Assembly (NCBI RefSeq): GCF_025264625.1
Contig: NZ_CP093313.1
Coordinates: forward strand, 5,952,001 to 6,016,000
From: Occallatibacter riparius
GTDB taxonomy: Bacteria; Acidobacteriota; Terriglobia; Terriglobales; Acidobacteriaceae
Length of the DNA stretch: 64,000 nt
Direction: 5' to 3'
Part shown: one piece after another, positions 8,664 to 18,060 of the stretch
How positions within the stretch are numbered: the first letter of the stretch is position 1
How the letters are laid out: each line of letters opens with the position of its first letter
Notes under the pieces: generated by a model
Seen by the model: the letters and a program-made list of their open reading frames with translations, nothing else
Told to the model about the DNA's origin: nothing
Databases searched by the model: none
Position numbers and translations under genes: made by a program

Positions 8664-9800
8664 ATGACTGATCTCGAACACATTCTGCCGCTCTGGCAAG
8701 AACTTGAACGCGCCGGGGCAGAGTACGTGCTTGCCACGGTCGTCGAAGTCCAGGGCTCCAGCTACCGCCGGCCCGGTGCGCGCATGTTGCTCGCGGCAGA
8801 CGGCCGTCGTGCCGGCACCGTAAGCGGCGGATGCCTGGAAGCCGAAGTTGCAAAGAAGGCGTGGTGGCTCACGGAGCGCGGCCCTGTCATCGAGCGCTAC
8901 TCCACCCTGGAAGACGACGGCGATCTGCCCTACGGCTCCGGCTGCGGCGGCGTGATCTTCATTCTCCTGGAACGCAGCGCAACGGCACGCCCCCTCCTTG
9001 AAGCTCTGCACGCCGCATGGTCTGCGCGCGAACCGCTCGCCATCGCCACGGTGCTCGAAGGCCCGCACATCGGCCCACGCGTCTTCGCTGGGAGCGCGCC
9101 CGCATTGTCTCAGCTCACATCCTGGCAAGCCAACCTCGAAGAGCTCGCCTGCGCAGCATTCGAGGAACGCAAGCCTCGAGAAGAGCGCATTGCAATCGAC
9201 GGCACAGAAACCCGTATCTGGGTCGATTACCGCACCGCCCGTCCGGGTCTCTGGATCTTTGGCGCGGGCGACGATGCTAAGCCCCTGCACAATCTCGCCC
9301 GAGAGCTCGGCTGGTTTGTTGCCATCGCCGACGGCCGCACACATCTTGCCACCGCGCAGCGATTTCCCGCTGCCGACATCATCGTCCCGCTGCACATCGA
9401 AAACCTGCACCGAACTGCGCCGGCGGAACTCGATCTGCATCCCGGAGACGCTGCTGTCCTGGCTACGCACAGCTATGAGCAGGACACCCACATCCTGGCC
9501 TTCCTGCTCAGCCGCGCACTAGAGCGGCGCCCGAACTATATCGGAATACTCGGCCCGCAGCGCCGCACCCGCGAAGCCCTCGTCGACGCCGCACGCCTTC
9601 TCGGCCTCACGCCAACGACGGCTCTTGTCGACGAGTGGCTTGAGCAGATCAACGGTCCCACCGGCCTCGACCTGGGTGCGGACACCCCGGCGAGCATCGC
9701 CCTGTCCATCCTGGCGGAGATTCAGAAGTCCCTCACCGCAGCGTCGGCTCTGCCTCTCAAACAGGTCCGCGCCATGAGGCCAGTGGAATCGCAGCGCTGA
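8664..9800 (+). CDS. XdhC/CoxI-family molybdenum cofactor maturation protein
   Basis: A 378-residue protein that would bind and sulfurate molybdenum cofactor and hand it to the two molybdopterin subunits, as PaoD does for PaoC in E. coli. The N-terminal XdhC_CoxI domain shows GSSYRRPGARM (31-41), SGGCLE (54-59) and GSGCGG (91-96). The C-terminal Rossmann domain carries FGAGDDAKPL at about 206-215. It sits 83 bases after copy 2 and probably ends the operon. A convergent gene begins 45 bases later. It is longer than some XdhC proteins but normal for the two-domain form. Confidence 0.9.
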   Translation: MTDLEHILPLWQELERAGAEYVLATVVEVQGSSYRRPGARMLLAADGRRAGTVSGGCLEAEVAKKAWWLTERGPVIERYSTLEDDGDLPYGSGCGGVIFILLERSATARPLLEALHAAWSAREPLAIATVLEGPHIGPRVFAGSAPALSQLTSWQANLEELACAAFEERKPREERIAIDGTETRIWVDYRTARPGLWIFGAGDDAKPLHNLARELGWFVAIADGRTHLATAQRFPAADIIVPLHIENLHRTAPAELDLHPGDAAVLATHSYEQDTHILAFLLSRALERRPNYIGILGPQRRTREALVDAARLLGLTPTTALVDEWLEQINGPTGLDLGADTPASIALSILAEIQKSLTAASALPLKQVRAMRPVESQR

Positions 9801-9845
9801 ACCCGGCAGCTCGGCGCTTCTGTTCCCTGATCCCTGTTCCCTGCT

Positions 9846-10436
9846 TTACGCCACTGGCGCCGTCAGATGCATCTCCACCACTTCGAGGAACTTTGCGAGC
9901 CACGCCGGATGCGCCGTCCACGCTGGTCCCGTCACAAGGTTTCCATCGACATGTGCCTCGCTGAACTCCAGCTTCACAAACGTTCCGCCGGCTAGCGTCA
10001 CCTCCGGCGCACATGCCGGATACGCATTCAGCTTGCGCCCCTGTAACACCCCGGCAGCCGCAAGCAACTGCGGTCCATGGCACAACGCCGCTATCGGCTT
10101 GTCCTCGTGGGCAAAATGCCGCACGATATCGAGCACCTTCTCGTTCAGCCGAAGGTACTCCGGGGCACGCCCGCCCGGCACCACGAGACCGTCGTAATCA
10201 TTCACGTCGATTTCATCGAATGTGGCATTCAGCGTGAAGTTGTGTCCGCGCTTCTCCGAATAGGTCTGATCTCCCTCGAAGTCATGGATCGCAGTCCGTA
10301 CCTGATCACCCTTCTTCTTACCGGGGCAGACGGCATCAACGGAATGCCCTACCATTTGCAGAGCCTGAAACGGCACCATGATCTCGTAGTCCTCAACAAA
10401 ATCGCCCGCCAGCAACAGCAGCTTCGCAGCTTTCAT
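9846..10436 (-). CDS. DJ-1/PfpI-family protein
   Basis: A 196-residue class I glutamine-amidotransferase-like protein. The nucleophile elbow AALCHGPQLL places C119 and H120, and the acidic partner is E15 in GDFVEDYE, giving the Cys-His-Glu set of PfpI/YhbO-type proteins. These are reported as proteases, glyoxalases or deglycases; the activity here cannot be decided. I chose the ATG at 10436 because GGAGG lies five bases upstream; the frame could extend to 10520. Monocistronic, convergent with the XdhC gene and divergent from the uracil-DNA glycosylase. Confidence 0.88.
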   Translation of the reverse strand: MKAAKLLLLAGDFVEDYEIMVPFQALQMVGHSVDAVCPGKKKGDQVRTAIHDFEGDQTYSEKRGHNFTLNATFDEIDVNDYDGLVVPGGRAPEYLRLNEKVLDIVRHFAHEDKPIAALCHGPQLLAAAGVLQGRKLNAYPACAPEVTLAGGTFVKLEFSEAHVDGNLVTGPAWTAHPAWLAKFLEVVEMHLTAPVA

Positions 10437-10582
10437 CTGTTCCTCCATGTCGATAAGCTCAAGAAAGCGAGTTACACCGCGCTCAAAGCGGCGCGGCAGA
10501 CAACAACTACGGGATGCCATTCTCGCGCCATCGATTCAAGGATGCAAGGGTTCGACTGCACACTACCCACTAGAATCGAAAC

Positions 10583-11320
10583 ATGCCGTCTTCCCTCACT
10601 GCGCTCGATGACTTCAACGTCCGCATGAGTGCCTGCGAGCGCTGCAGCCGTTTGCGCGAACACTGCACCAACGTAGCCGCGGTGCGCCGCCGCGCCTACG
10701 CCACTTGGGAGTACTGGGCCCGCCCCGTTCCATCGTTCGGCGATCCGAATGCCCGCGTGCTTATTCTCGGCCTGGCCCCGGGCGCGCACGGATCCAATCG
10801 CACTGGCCGCCCCTTCACCGGCGACGGATCTGGCGACTTTCTTTACCCGGTGCTGCACGAAGCCGGCTTCGCTTCGCAGCCAAAAGCGACGTCACGCGAA
10901 GACGGGATGCGCCTCAATGACCTCTGGATCTGCTCCGTCGTCCGCTGCGCGCCGCCCGGCAACAAGCCCACGCCGGAAGAGCTGCGCAACTGCGCCCCGT
11001 GGCTCGATGAAGAGATGACGCTGCTGAAGAACCTTCGCGTGGTCGTTTGCCTCGGGCGCATCGCATTCGATGGCCTTCTCGCCTGGGCCAAACGCGCCGA
11101 CGTCCTCTCGTCGCGCGGCGGCTACGACTTCGCGCACGGCGCCGAGTTCGAACTGCCCAACGGCCTGCGCGTCATCACCAGCTATCATCCTTCCTTGCAG
11201 AACACCAACACCGGCAAGCTGACGAAACCGATGTTCCTGTCAGTATTCAAGCGCGCCAGAGTTCTCGCCGAATCCGCAGCAAAGACGAAATCATCCGCAA
11301 AGAGAGCACGATCGAAATGA
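10583..11320 (+). CDS. Uracil-DNA glycosylase, family 5 (UdgB-type)
   Basis: A 245-residue DNA repair enzyme removing uracil and possibly other deaminated bases. Motif A reads GLAPGAHGSNRTG followed by RPFTGD, in which the acidic or Asn catalytic residue of families 1-4 is absent, as is typical for family 5. Motif B is HPSLQNTNTGKLT. The [4Fe-4S] ligands are two N-terminal cysteines (C18, C21 in CERC) and a C-x14-C pair beginning in VRCAPPGNKP. Its stop codon overlaps the ATG of kduI (ATGA). That coupling probably reflects compact packing rather than shared function. Confidence 0.92.
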   Translation: MPSSLTALDDFNVRMSACERCSRLREHCTNVAAVRRRAYATWEYWARPVPSFGDPNARVLILGLAPGAHGSNRTGRPFTGDGSGDFLYPVLHEAGFASQPKATSREDGMRLNDLWICSVVRCAPPGNKPTPEELRNCAPWLDEEMTLLKNLRVVVCLGRIAFDGLLAWAKRADVLSSRGGYDFAHGAEFELPNGLRVITSYHPSLQNTNTGKLTKPMFLSVFKRARVLAESAAKTKSSAKRARSK

Positions 11321-12147
11321 GACTGATCCAGGTTGCCGACGCCGTCCGTTATCCACGCATGACCACTGAAGAGCTGCGCGCCGCGTTCCTCGTCGACGGC
11401 CTCTTCAACCCCGGCCAGATCGATCTTGCCTACATCGACCTCGACCGCACCGTCGTTGGTTCGGCGGTGCCTCTCGCGTCGCCGCTCACGCTCGAAACCG
11501 ATCCCGACCTGCGCGCGAACTACTTCACGGAGCGACGAGAAATCGGAATCCTGAACATTGGCGGGCGCGGCGCTATTCACGTGAACGGACAGGCTCACGT
11601 GCTCGCGCAGCGCGAAGCGCTCTACATTGGCCGCGGCAATGAACACATCAGCTTTTCCAGCAACGACGCTGCCAATCCGGCCGAGTTTTACCTCCTCAGC
11701 TATCCCGCGCACGCCGTCTATCCAGTTGCGAAGGTCGACGCCGCCTCTGCTGGCTCAACAGTTCTCGGCTCACCGGAGACCGCGAACCACCGCACCATTC
11801 GGCGCCTTATCCATCTTGAAGGCGCGCGCAGCTGTCAGCTGGTAATGGGCTTCACGGAGCTGAGCCCTGGCTCTGTGTGGAACACCATGCCGCCGCACAC
11901 GCACATGCGCCGGTCCGAGGTCTACCTCTACTTCGACCTGCCCGCAAACGAGCGCGTTGTACACTTGATGGGCCCCGCGCACGAAACGCGCCACCTCGTC
12001 GTAGCCAACAAGCAGTTGATCATCTCGCCCGGATGGTCGATCCACGCCGGAGTGGGCACGGCGAGCTACACGTTCTGCTGGGGCATGGGCGGCGAAAACC
12101 AGGTCTACAGCGACATGGATCCACTCGCCATCGCAGACCTGCTCTGA
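11317..12147 (+). CDS. kduI: 5-keto-4-deoxyuronate isomerase
   Basis: A 276-residue cupin-type isomerase converting 5-keto-4-deoxyuronate (4-deoxy-L-threo-5-hexosulose uronate) to 3-deoxy-D-glycero-2,5-hexodiulosonate in pectin and glycosaminoglycan breakdown. The zinc ligands are H194, H196 and E201 (PPHTHMRRSEVY) and H243 (WSIHAG), matching the E. coli enzyme. The start ATG overlaps the preceding stop; an upstream in-frame extension inside the glycosylase gene is spurious. No other uronate gene (kduD, pectate lyase) is next to it, so it supplies the pathway from a distance. Confidence 0.94.
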   Translation: MRLIQVADAVRYPRMTTEELRAAFLVDGLFNPGQIDLAYIDLDRTVVGSAVPLASPLTLETDPDLRANYFTERREIGILNIGGRGAIHVNGQAHVLAQREALYIGRGNEHISFSSNDAANPAEFYLLSYPAHAVYPVAKVDAASAGSTVLGSPETANHRTIRRLIHLEGARSCQLVMGFTELSPGSVWNTMPPHTHMRRSEVYLYFDLPANERVVHLMGPAHETRHLVVANKQLIISPGWSIHAGVGTASYTFCWGMGGENQVYSDMDPLAIADLL

Positions 12148-12182
12148 TTTCGACCTGCTTTGATTTCGAACCGAGGCTAACC

Positions 12183-12659
12183 ATGTCACTCAAAAAGCTC
12201 ATCCCCGCAGCCGCAATCCTGTTCACCTTAGGAGTCTCAGCGCAGACCATGAAGCTCGATCATTGGACCCCGGCCCAGCTCCTCGAGCGGGCACAGCATC
12301 TTCGCCAGCAAGCTGCGCAGGGCGATGGCTCCGCCAGCGAAACCCTTGAGAAGTATCCGCACCACTACACCATGCTTGCCTTCCGCAGCCACAGCGGCGG
12401 TGGCGAGCTGCACGAGAACTACGCTGACCTCTTCTACATCCTCGACGGCAACGCCACCGTTGTCACTGGCGGCCCGCTCGTTGACCGGCATAACTCCGGT
12501 CCTGGCGAGGTACGCGGCTCGTCGGTAAGTAGTGGCTCGCGCCAGGAGGTCAAGGGGGGCGACGTCGTGCACATCCCCGCCGGCATGACGCACCAGATGA
12601 TCGTGCCAGAAGGCAGCACCGTGACCTACTTCGTCGTCAAGGTTCAGGAGAAGGAATAG
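12183..12659 (+). CDS. Secreted cupin-domain protein
   Basis: A 158-residue protein with an N-terminal signal (MSLKKLIPAAAILFTLGVSA) followed by a helical stretch and a small cupin barrel. Cupin motif 1 has the pattern HENYADLFYILDGNATV, and motif 2 is GDVVHIPAGMTHQM. The histidines could bind a metal. No enzymatic role is recognisable. It starts 35 bases after kduI and may be co-transcribed. The intergenic stretch after it contains the tRNA-Gly fragment that may mark the left edge of an inserted segment. Confidence 0.8.
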   Translation: MSLKKLIPAAAILFTLGVSAQTMKLDHWTPAQLLERAQHLRQQAAQGDGSASETLEKYPHHYTMLAFRSHSGGGELHENYADLFYILDGNATVVTGGPLVDRHNSGPGEVRGSSVSSGSRQEVKGGDVVHIPAGMTHQMIVPEGSTVTYFVVKVQEKE

Positions 12660-13041
12660 CCGGGGGGCCCGCAGCGAAGAGATGGAACGGGAGACTGGGA
12701 TCAACCGGCACATTCATCTCGGGAAGCGGAGCAGGTGAGTATTCGGAGCGCATACCCCACCTTCTCGCAAAACCTCGGTCCTGTAGAAACTGGGATCTGC
12801 AGGGCAGAGGAAATTTGGAGTAAATCCGGGCCAAAACTTGATCCTCACGAACAGATGCCACAACCGCCACAAAATCGGTTTGCCTCGGCCGCTTCCGGCA
12901 CAATCGACTGGCGTCTCTAGACAGCATCAATTGCGGGATGAGAGACTTTTGCTCTCCGGAGAGACGAATGCCTGTTCGTTCCCCGCTCTCCCTCTGGAAT
13001 TAGAACAATTCACCTTTCATGGTCCAGGGAGCACGCAGTCG
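12660..13041. other. Intergenic region with a tRNA-Gly remnant
   Basis: Apart from the tRNA fragment at 12684-12730 I see no credible gene in this stretch. The following gene's frame stays open back to 12838, but only through non-ATG codons and without a signal-peptide-like N-terminus. Confidence 0.6.
12684..12730 (-). pseudogene. tRNA-Gly 3'-half fragment (possible attachment-site scar)
   Basis: On the minus strand this stretch matches the anticodon arm, T arm and acceptor 3' side of the intact tRNA-Gly at 42135-42209. About 37 of 44 aligned positions agree by eye, with two single-base gaps. The 5' half (D arm) is missing, so it cannot be a working tRNA. Orientation is the same as that of the intact gene, 29.4 kb away. 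A 3'-half tRNA duplication is what integration at a tRNA gene leaves at the far end of the inserted element. Confidence 0.65.
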
Positions 13042-16000
13042 GTGCCTGCATTTCTCAGTTTGCGATCGCAAGAGATTCAATCGACACTCCAAATACCAGG
13101 GGTGCGGCTCGGAAGCCTGGCCCTCGTCGCGATCCTATTAGCGGGCTGCCATAGTTCCTCAAATCAGACAGCCGGCCGCTCACTCGATTTCAACCAGGAC
13201 GTTCAACCCATCCTGGCCGCTCGCTGCTTCGCCTGTCATGGGCCTGATCCGGAGATGCGCAAGGCAGGCCTGCGACTGGATTTGGCTGAGTATGCGATGA
13301 AGAAGCGGCAGGGACGGCCCGATGCGATCGTCCCGGGCCATCCTGAGAAGAGCGAGCTGATCAAGCGCATCGAGTCGCACGATCCGCATTACCTGATGCC
13401 ACAGACGCAGCAAGGTGATGCCAAGCCGATGAGCGCGGGCGAGATCGCTACCCTGAAGGAGTGGATCCGCGAAGGCGCCGTCTATCGTCCGCATTGGTCG
13501 TTCGAGGTTCCCACACGGCCAGGACTGCCCAAGGCGGAATCGCACGCGGACTGGCCCCGCAATCCGATCGACAACTTCCTTCTTGCAAGGATGGAAAAGG
13601 CGGGTCTGGAGCGGTCGCCGGAGGCCGACAGAGCAACGCTGATCCGGCGTGTGACACTCGACCTTACGGGGCTGCTGCCTACGCCGGACGAGGTGCAAGC
13701 CTTCGCCAATGACAAATCGGCCGATGCTTACGAGCGTCTGGTGGACAGGCTGCTGGCGAAGCCGACGTTCGGGGAACAACGCGCGCGCTACTGGCTGGAC
13801 TATGCGCGCTACGCGGATACGTATGGGCTGCACTACGACAATAGCCGGCACATCTGGCCCTATCGCGATTACGTGATCCGCTCGTTCAACGGCAACAAGC
13901 CGTTCGATCAGTTCGCCACCGAGCAGATTGCGGGCGATCTGCTGCCGGCTAAGGACCTCGATCCGCTGATTGCCAGTGGCTACGTGCGCGTGGGCGAAAG
14001 CAGCAACGAAGGTGGAACGATTCCTGAAGAGCTGCGCTTCAATATCGCGCGAGATCGTACCGAGGCGTATGGCGCCGCATTCATGGGCCTTACTGTCGGA
14101 TGCGCAGTCTGCCACGATCACAAATTCGATCCGACTACGCAGAAGGATTTTTATTCACTCAGCGCGTTCTTCAACAACATTGATGAGAAGCCATTCAATA
14201 ATGACCGCCCGGTATGGACGCCGGTGGTGCGGATTCCCAAACCGGAGAATCGCGAGGCATACGATCGCGTGTATGCACGTCGATCGGAGCTGCTTGCGCA
14301 ACTTCGTTCAATGCGGCTGAACGAGCGGAACCTCGTCCGGGAGTGGCTGGCATCGCACAAGGACGCGCCGCAGGCAGTCTCGACTGACAAGCTGCTCATC
14401 CGGCTGCGCTTGGATGAAGGCAATGGAGATGTGCTGCACAACAGCGCTCCCAACGCGAACCCCGGAACTTTCAAGGCAACGATGGTGGCTCCGCAGTGGG
14501 GCGAGACGACGTGGCTATGGCCAGGTTTCCGCATGCAATCTAACACGCGAGTGGTGCTCGACCACTCAGGGGATTTCGAGGGGAACCAGGCATTCTCCGC
14601 GGGTGGCTGGTTCATGTTCCGCTCCGCACCGTATTTCGCAGTCGACGACAAGCCGGGCGCGATGGTGTCGAAGATGGATGCGGCACAGCATAACCGCGGG
14701 TGGGATCTGACTGTGCGCAACGGCATCATCACCGTCGAGCTGATCAACTCGTCGCCGAAGGACGCGAAGGACAAGAAGCACCCCGACGAAAAGGAAGCGT
14801 TTCATTATCCTTCGCCGCAGAATCTGACCAAGCAGGAGCTCGCGACGTACAAGCCTCCAAAGAAAGAAGAGCACAAGAAAAAAGAGGAAAAGAAGAAGGA
14901 AGAGCCAAAGGCCAAAAAGAAGGAACCACCACCGGACACGACGCCTTTGGTCGCTATCCGCGTGGCCACCGTAAAGGCGCTGCCGACCGACGGTGAATGG
15001 CGGCATATCTTCTTCACGTACGATGGATCGGGGCATGCGGCAGGCGTAAGGGTTTTCGTCGATGGCAAAGCAGCGGCGACAGAAGTGGAGACCGACACGC
15101 TGAATGGTCAATCCATTCGCACCACCGCGCCGATGCAGCTAGGCTGGCGCTCCCCGGATGCGAATCCCGCGAAGGAGCTGCGCTACCAGGACATTCGCCT
15201 TTACGGCCGGGCTCTCGAGCAGAACGAAGTGAGGCGACTTCCCTTTGAAGACTATGTTGCCGAGATTGCCGCGCGGCCCGTGTCGCAGTGGACCGAGGAT
15301 CAGTGGCACGTCGCGAGCGAGTTCTATTTGAACAACATTGATCCGTCATTCCGCGCAAGCTTCACGGAGATGCACGCGCTGGATGCGCAGCTAGATCAGC
15401 TCTCTGCGGGCGGCGATGTCACGCAGGTGGCGTGGGAAAAGCCTACTCTGGCCTATGCTGCTGTGCTCGAGCGAGGCAACTACGCCGCGCGCACGGAACG
15501 CGTGGAGGCGAACACGCCGCATTATCTTCCGTCGCTGCCTGCCGATCTTCCGCACAACAGGCTTGCACTCGCGCGATGGACTGTGAACAAGGACAATCCG
15601 CTCACCGCACGCGTCACGGTGAACCGCATGTGGTATGAACTTTTCGGCACGGGCATCGTGGAGACGACCGAAGACTTCGGCATCATGGGTCAGCCGCCAA
15701 CGAATCCCGAGCTTCTGGACTGGCTGGCCGTGGAGTTTCGCGAAAGCGGCTGGAACGTGAAACACATGTACAAGCTGATGGTGATGTCGGCAGCGTATCG
15801 GCAAAGCGCGAAGTCAACGCCCGCGCAGCTTGCAAAGGATCCTCGCAACCTGTTGCTCTCGCATGGCCCGCGGTTCCGCATGGACGCCGAGATGCTTCGT
15901 GATGTCGCACTCCAGTCCGGCGATCTGCTGGTGGATCGCATTGGCGGCCCGAGCGTGAAGCCTTATCAGCCGGCGAATGTCTGGGAGCAGGTAAGCTATC

Positions 16001-16503
16001 CCACGAGCGACACACTGGTTTACGTGCAGGACCACGGGGCAGCTCTCTACCGCCGCAGCATGTACACGTATTGGAAGCGCATGGCCTCACCACCGAGCAT
16101 GGACGCGTTCGACGCACCAGTCCGCGATACGGTCTGCACGCGAAGGCAACGGACCGATACGCCTCTGCAAGCGCTGGTGACGATGAACGACGTGCAGTGG
16201 GTGGAAGCCGCGCGTGGGCTGGCGGAGCGTGTGATTCGCGAAGCCGGCCCAGGAACTGAGGCCCGCATCGACCGCATGAGCGAGATACTGCTCGCGCATG
16301 ATCCACAGCCACAGGCTCTGGCCGTGCTGAAGACGTCGCTGGGCGAGATGGAGAAGCACTACGGGGCTGATCCCAAGGCTGCACACGCCCTTGTACACGA
16401 GGGCGAGAGCAAGCCTGCTGCGAACATTCCGGAACCAGAACTCGCCGCCTGGACCATGATCGCAAACGAAATGCTCAACCTGGACGAAATGTTGAACAAG
16501 TAG
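13042..16503 (+). CDS. PSD1/planctomycete-cytochrome-C-domain lipoprotein
   Basis: A large secreted protein with, in order, a lipoprotein signal (ALVAILLAGC), a PSCyt1 haem-like motif (RCFACHGPD), a DUF1549 (PSCyt2) domain with CHDHKFDP, a LamG-like beta-sandwich insert, a lysine/glutamate-rich linker coded at about 14860-14935, and a C-terminal DUF1553 (PSD1) domain (NRMWYELFGTGIV). This architecture is common in Planctomycetes, Verrucomicrobia and Acidobacteria, usually paired with DUF1501; a role in polysaccharide breakdown is suspected but unproven. No ATG precedes the signal. I chose the GTG at 13042 because AGGGAG lies ten bases upstream; GTG 13102 or TTG 12838 are alternatives. Confidence 0.88.
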   Translation: MPAFLSLRSQEIQSTLQIPGVRLGSLALVAILLAGCHSSSNQTAGRSLDFNQDVQPILAARCFACHGPDPEMRKAGLRLDLAEYAMKKRQGRPDAIVPGHPEKSELIKRIESHDPHYLMPQTQQGDAKPMSAGEIATLKEWIREGAVYRPHWSFEVPTRPGLPKAESHADWPRNPIDNFLLARMEKAGLERSPEADRATLIRRVTLDLTGLLPTPDEVQAFANDKSADAYERLVDRLLAKPTFGEQRARYWLDYARYADTYGLHYDNSRHIWPYRDYVIRSFNGNKPFDQFATEQIAGDLLPAKDLDPLIASGYVRVGESSNEGGTIPEELRFNIARDRTEAYGAAFMGLTVGCAVCHDHKFDPTTQKDFYSLSAFFNNIDEKPFNNDRPVWTPVVRIPKPENREAYDRVYARRSELLAQLRSMRLNERNLVREWLASHKDAPQAVSTDKLLIRLRLDEGNGDVLHNSAPNANPGTFKATMVAPQWGETTWLWPGFRMQSNTRVVLDHSGDFEGNQAFSAGGWFMFRSAPYFAVDDKPGAMVSKMDAAQHNRGWDLTVRNGIITVELINSSPKDAKDKKHPDEKEAFHYPSPQNLTKQELATYKPPKKEEHKKKEEKKKEEPKAKKKEPPPDTTPLVAIRVATVKALPTDGEWRHIFFTYDGSGHAAGVRVFVDGKAAATEVETDTLNGQSIRTTAPMQLGWRSPDANPAKELRYQDIRLYGRALEQNEVRRLPFEDYVAEIAARPVSQWTEDQWHVASEFYLNNIDPSFRASFTEMHALDAQLDQLSAGGDVTQVAWEKPTLAYAAVLERGNYAARTERVEANTPHYLPSLPADLPHNRLALARWTVNKDNPLTARVTVNRMWYELFGTGIVETTEDFGIMGQPPTNPELLDWLAVEFRESGWNVKHMYKLMVMSAAYRQSAKSTPAQLAKDPRNLLLSHGPRFRMDAEMLRDVALQSGDLLVDRIGGPSVKPYQPANVWEQVSYPTSDTLVYVQDHGAALYRRSMYTYWKRMASPPSMDAFDAPVRDTVCTRRQRTDTPLQALVTMNDVQWVEAARGLAERVIREAGPGTEARIDRMSEILLAHDPQPQALAVLKTSLGEMEKHYGADPKAAHALVHEGESKPAANIPEPELAAWTMIANEMLNLDEMLNK

Positions 16504-16515
16504 CCGAGGCACCCG

Positions 16516-18060
16516 ATGAAACAGCATCCGCTGTGTAGCGATTGCGAACCTGAACTCGACATTACGCAGCTTCCAATTCCCGCCGGCCTCAAGCGCGAAT
16601 GGTCTGCTGTGGAGACGCGGAGGAGATTTCTCGGCCGCTCCGGCAAAGTCTTGGGGTGGGCTGCGCTCGCCAGCCTTTTTGGCGAAGCTGCTCTGCGCGG
16701 TCACGGCGCTGACGCGAAGAATCCGGCACTTGCGACGCGCAACAACCTGGGCCTGCCGCACTTCGCACCGAAGGCTAAGCGCGCAATTTATCTATTCATG
16801 TCGGGCGGTCCGCCGCAGATGGATCTGCTCGACTACAAGCCAAATCTAGCGTCGCAATTCAACAAAGACATTCCCAATTCAGTGCGCGGGAACCAGCAAC
16901 TCACCGGCATGACCGCCGGGCAATCGCGCTTCCCTATCGCGCCGTCGCATTGGGGATTCAAACAATACGGCCAGACCGGCACGTGGGTTAGCGACCTCCT
17001 GCCCTACACAGCGCGAATGATCGACGATCTCACGATCGTTAAGTCAGTGAACACAGATGCGATCAATCACGAACCCGCGATCATGTTCATCAACACAGGG
17101 AACATGAATCCCGGCAAACCGTGCCTGGGCTCGTGGCTCGCTTACGGACTGGGCAGCATGAATGACAACCTGCCGACGTTCGTCGTGCTGCAGACCAAGA
17201 CAAATCCGAAAGAGAACAATCAGCCGGTCTCGTCGCGCCTGTGGAGCAGCGGGTTCCTGTCCAGTGAATATGCGGGCGTGGGGCTTCGCTCTGGCGGCGA
17301 TCCTGTTCTCTATCTCGCAGATCCGGACGGGGTGGATCGCGAGGTGCGCCGCAAGATGCTGGACGCGGTGGAGCAGATCAATCGACAGACACTCGCCGAT
17401 GTTGGCGATCCTGAGACGAACGCCCGCATCGCCCAGTACGAGATGGCATTTCGTATGCAGTCGTCGGTACCTGAGCTTACGGATTTGAGCAAGGAGCCGC
17501 AATCAACTTGGGATCTGTACGGGCCCGAAGCAAGGGTGCCCGGGACCTTCGCATACAACTGTCTGCTGGCGCGCCGCATGGCCGAGCGCAATGTGCGCTT
17601 CGTACAGGTGTACAAGCGTGGGTGGGATGTTCACGGCGACCTTGTGGGCACTCTGCCTATCCTTTGCCAGGAGACCGACCGCCCCTGCTACGCGCTCGTC
17701 ACGGATCTCAAGCGGAGGGGCCTGCTCGACGATACGCTCGTCATCTGGGCCGGTGAATTCGGACGCACGGTCTATAGCCAGGGCGGGCTCAGCGCCGACA
17801 ACTACGGCCGCGATCATCACCCGCGATGCTTCACCACCTGGATGGTGGGCGGGGGCGTGAAGCCGGGCATCACGTACGGCGAAACGGACGACTACAGCTA
17901 CAACGTCGTGAAGGATCCGGTGCACGTACGCAACTTCAACGCGACGATCCTGGCGTGCCTTGGCATTGATCACAACCGGCTCACATACGATTTTCAAGGC
18001 CTTGATCAGAGACTTACTGGCCCCGCCCCCGCGTACGTGGTCAAAGGACTCCTTGCGTGA
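16516..18060 (+). CDS. DUF1501 protein (alkaline-phosphatase/sulfatase-like fold), Tat-exported
   Basis: A 514-residue protein with a twin-arginine signal (TRRRFLGRSGKVLG, about residues 35-48). The mature part shows the DUF1501 landmarks FMSGGPPQMDLLD near the start and VIWAGEFGRTVYS plus RDHHPRCFTTWM toward the end, which correspond to metal-binding elements of the alkaline-phosphatase superfamily. Substrate is unknown. It lies 12 bases after the PSD1 gene and its stop overlaps the next start (GTGA), so the three or four genes form one operon. PSD1-DUF1501 pairing is a recurrent genomic association. Confidence 0.92.
   Translation: MKQHPLCSDCEPELDITQLPIPAGLKREWSAVETRRRFLGRSGKVLGWAALASLFGEAALRGHGADAKNPALATRNNLGLPHFAPKAKRAIYLFMSGGPPQMDLLDYKPNLASQFNKDIPNSVRGNQQLTGMTAGQSRFPIAPSHWGFKQYGQTGTWVSDLLPYTARMIDDLTIVKSVNTDAINHEPAIMFINTGNMNPGKPCLGSWLAYGLGSMNDNLPTFVVLQTKTNPKENNQPVSSRLWSSGFLSSEYAGVGLRSGGDPVLYLADPDGVDREVRRKMLDAVEQINRQTLADVGDPETNARIAQYEMAFRMQSSVPELTDLSKEPQSTWDLYGPEARVPGTFAYNCLLARRMAERNVRFVQVYKRGWDVHGDLVGTLPILCQETDRPCYALVTDLKRRGLLDDTLVIWAGEFGRTVYSQGGLSADNYGRDHHPRCFTTWMVGGGVKPGITYGETDDYSYNVVKDPVHVRNFNATILACLGIDHNRLTYDFQGLDQRLTGPAPAYVVKGLLA

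Noticed and set aside
12684..12730. Second functional tRNA-Gly
   Set aside because: Only the 3' half aligns, with two gaps and mismatches. The D arm and 5' acceptor strand are absent.
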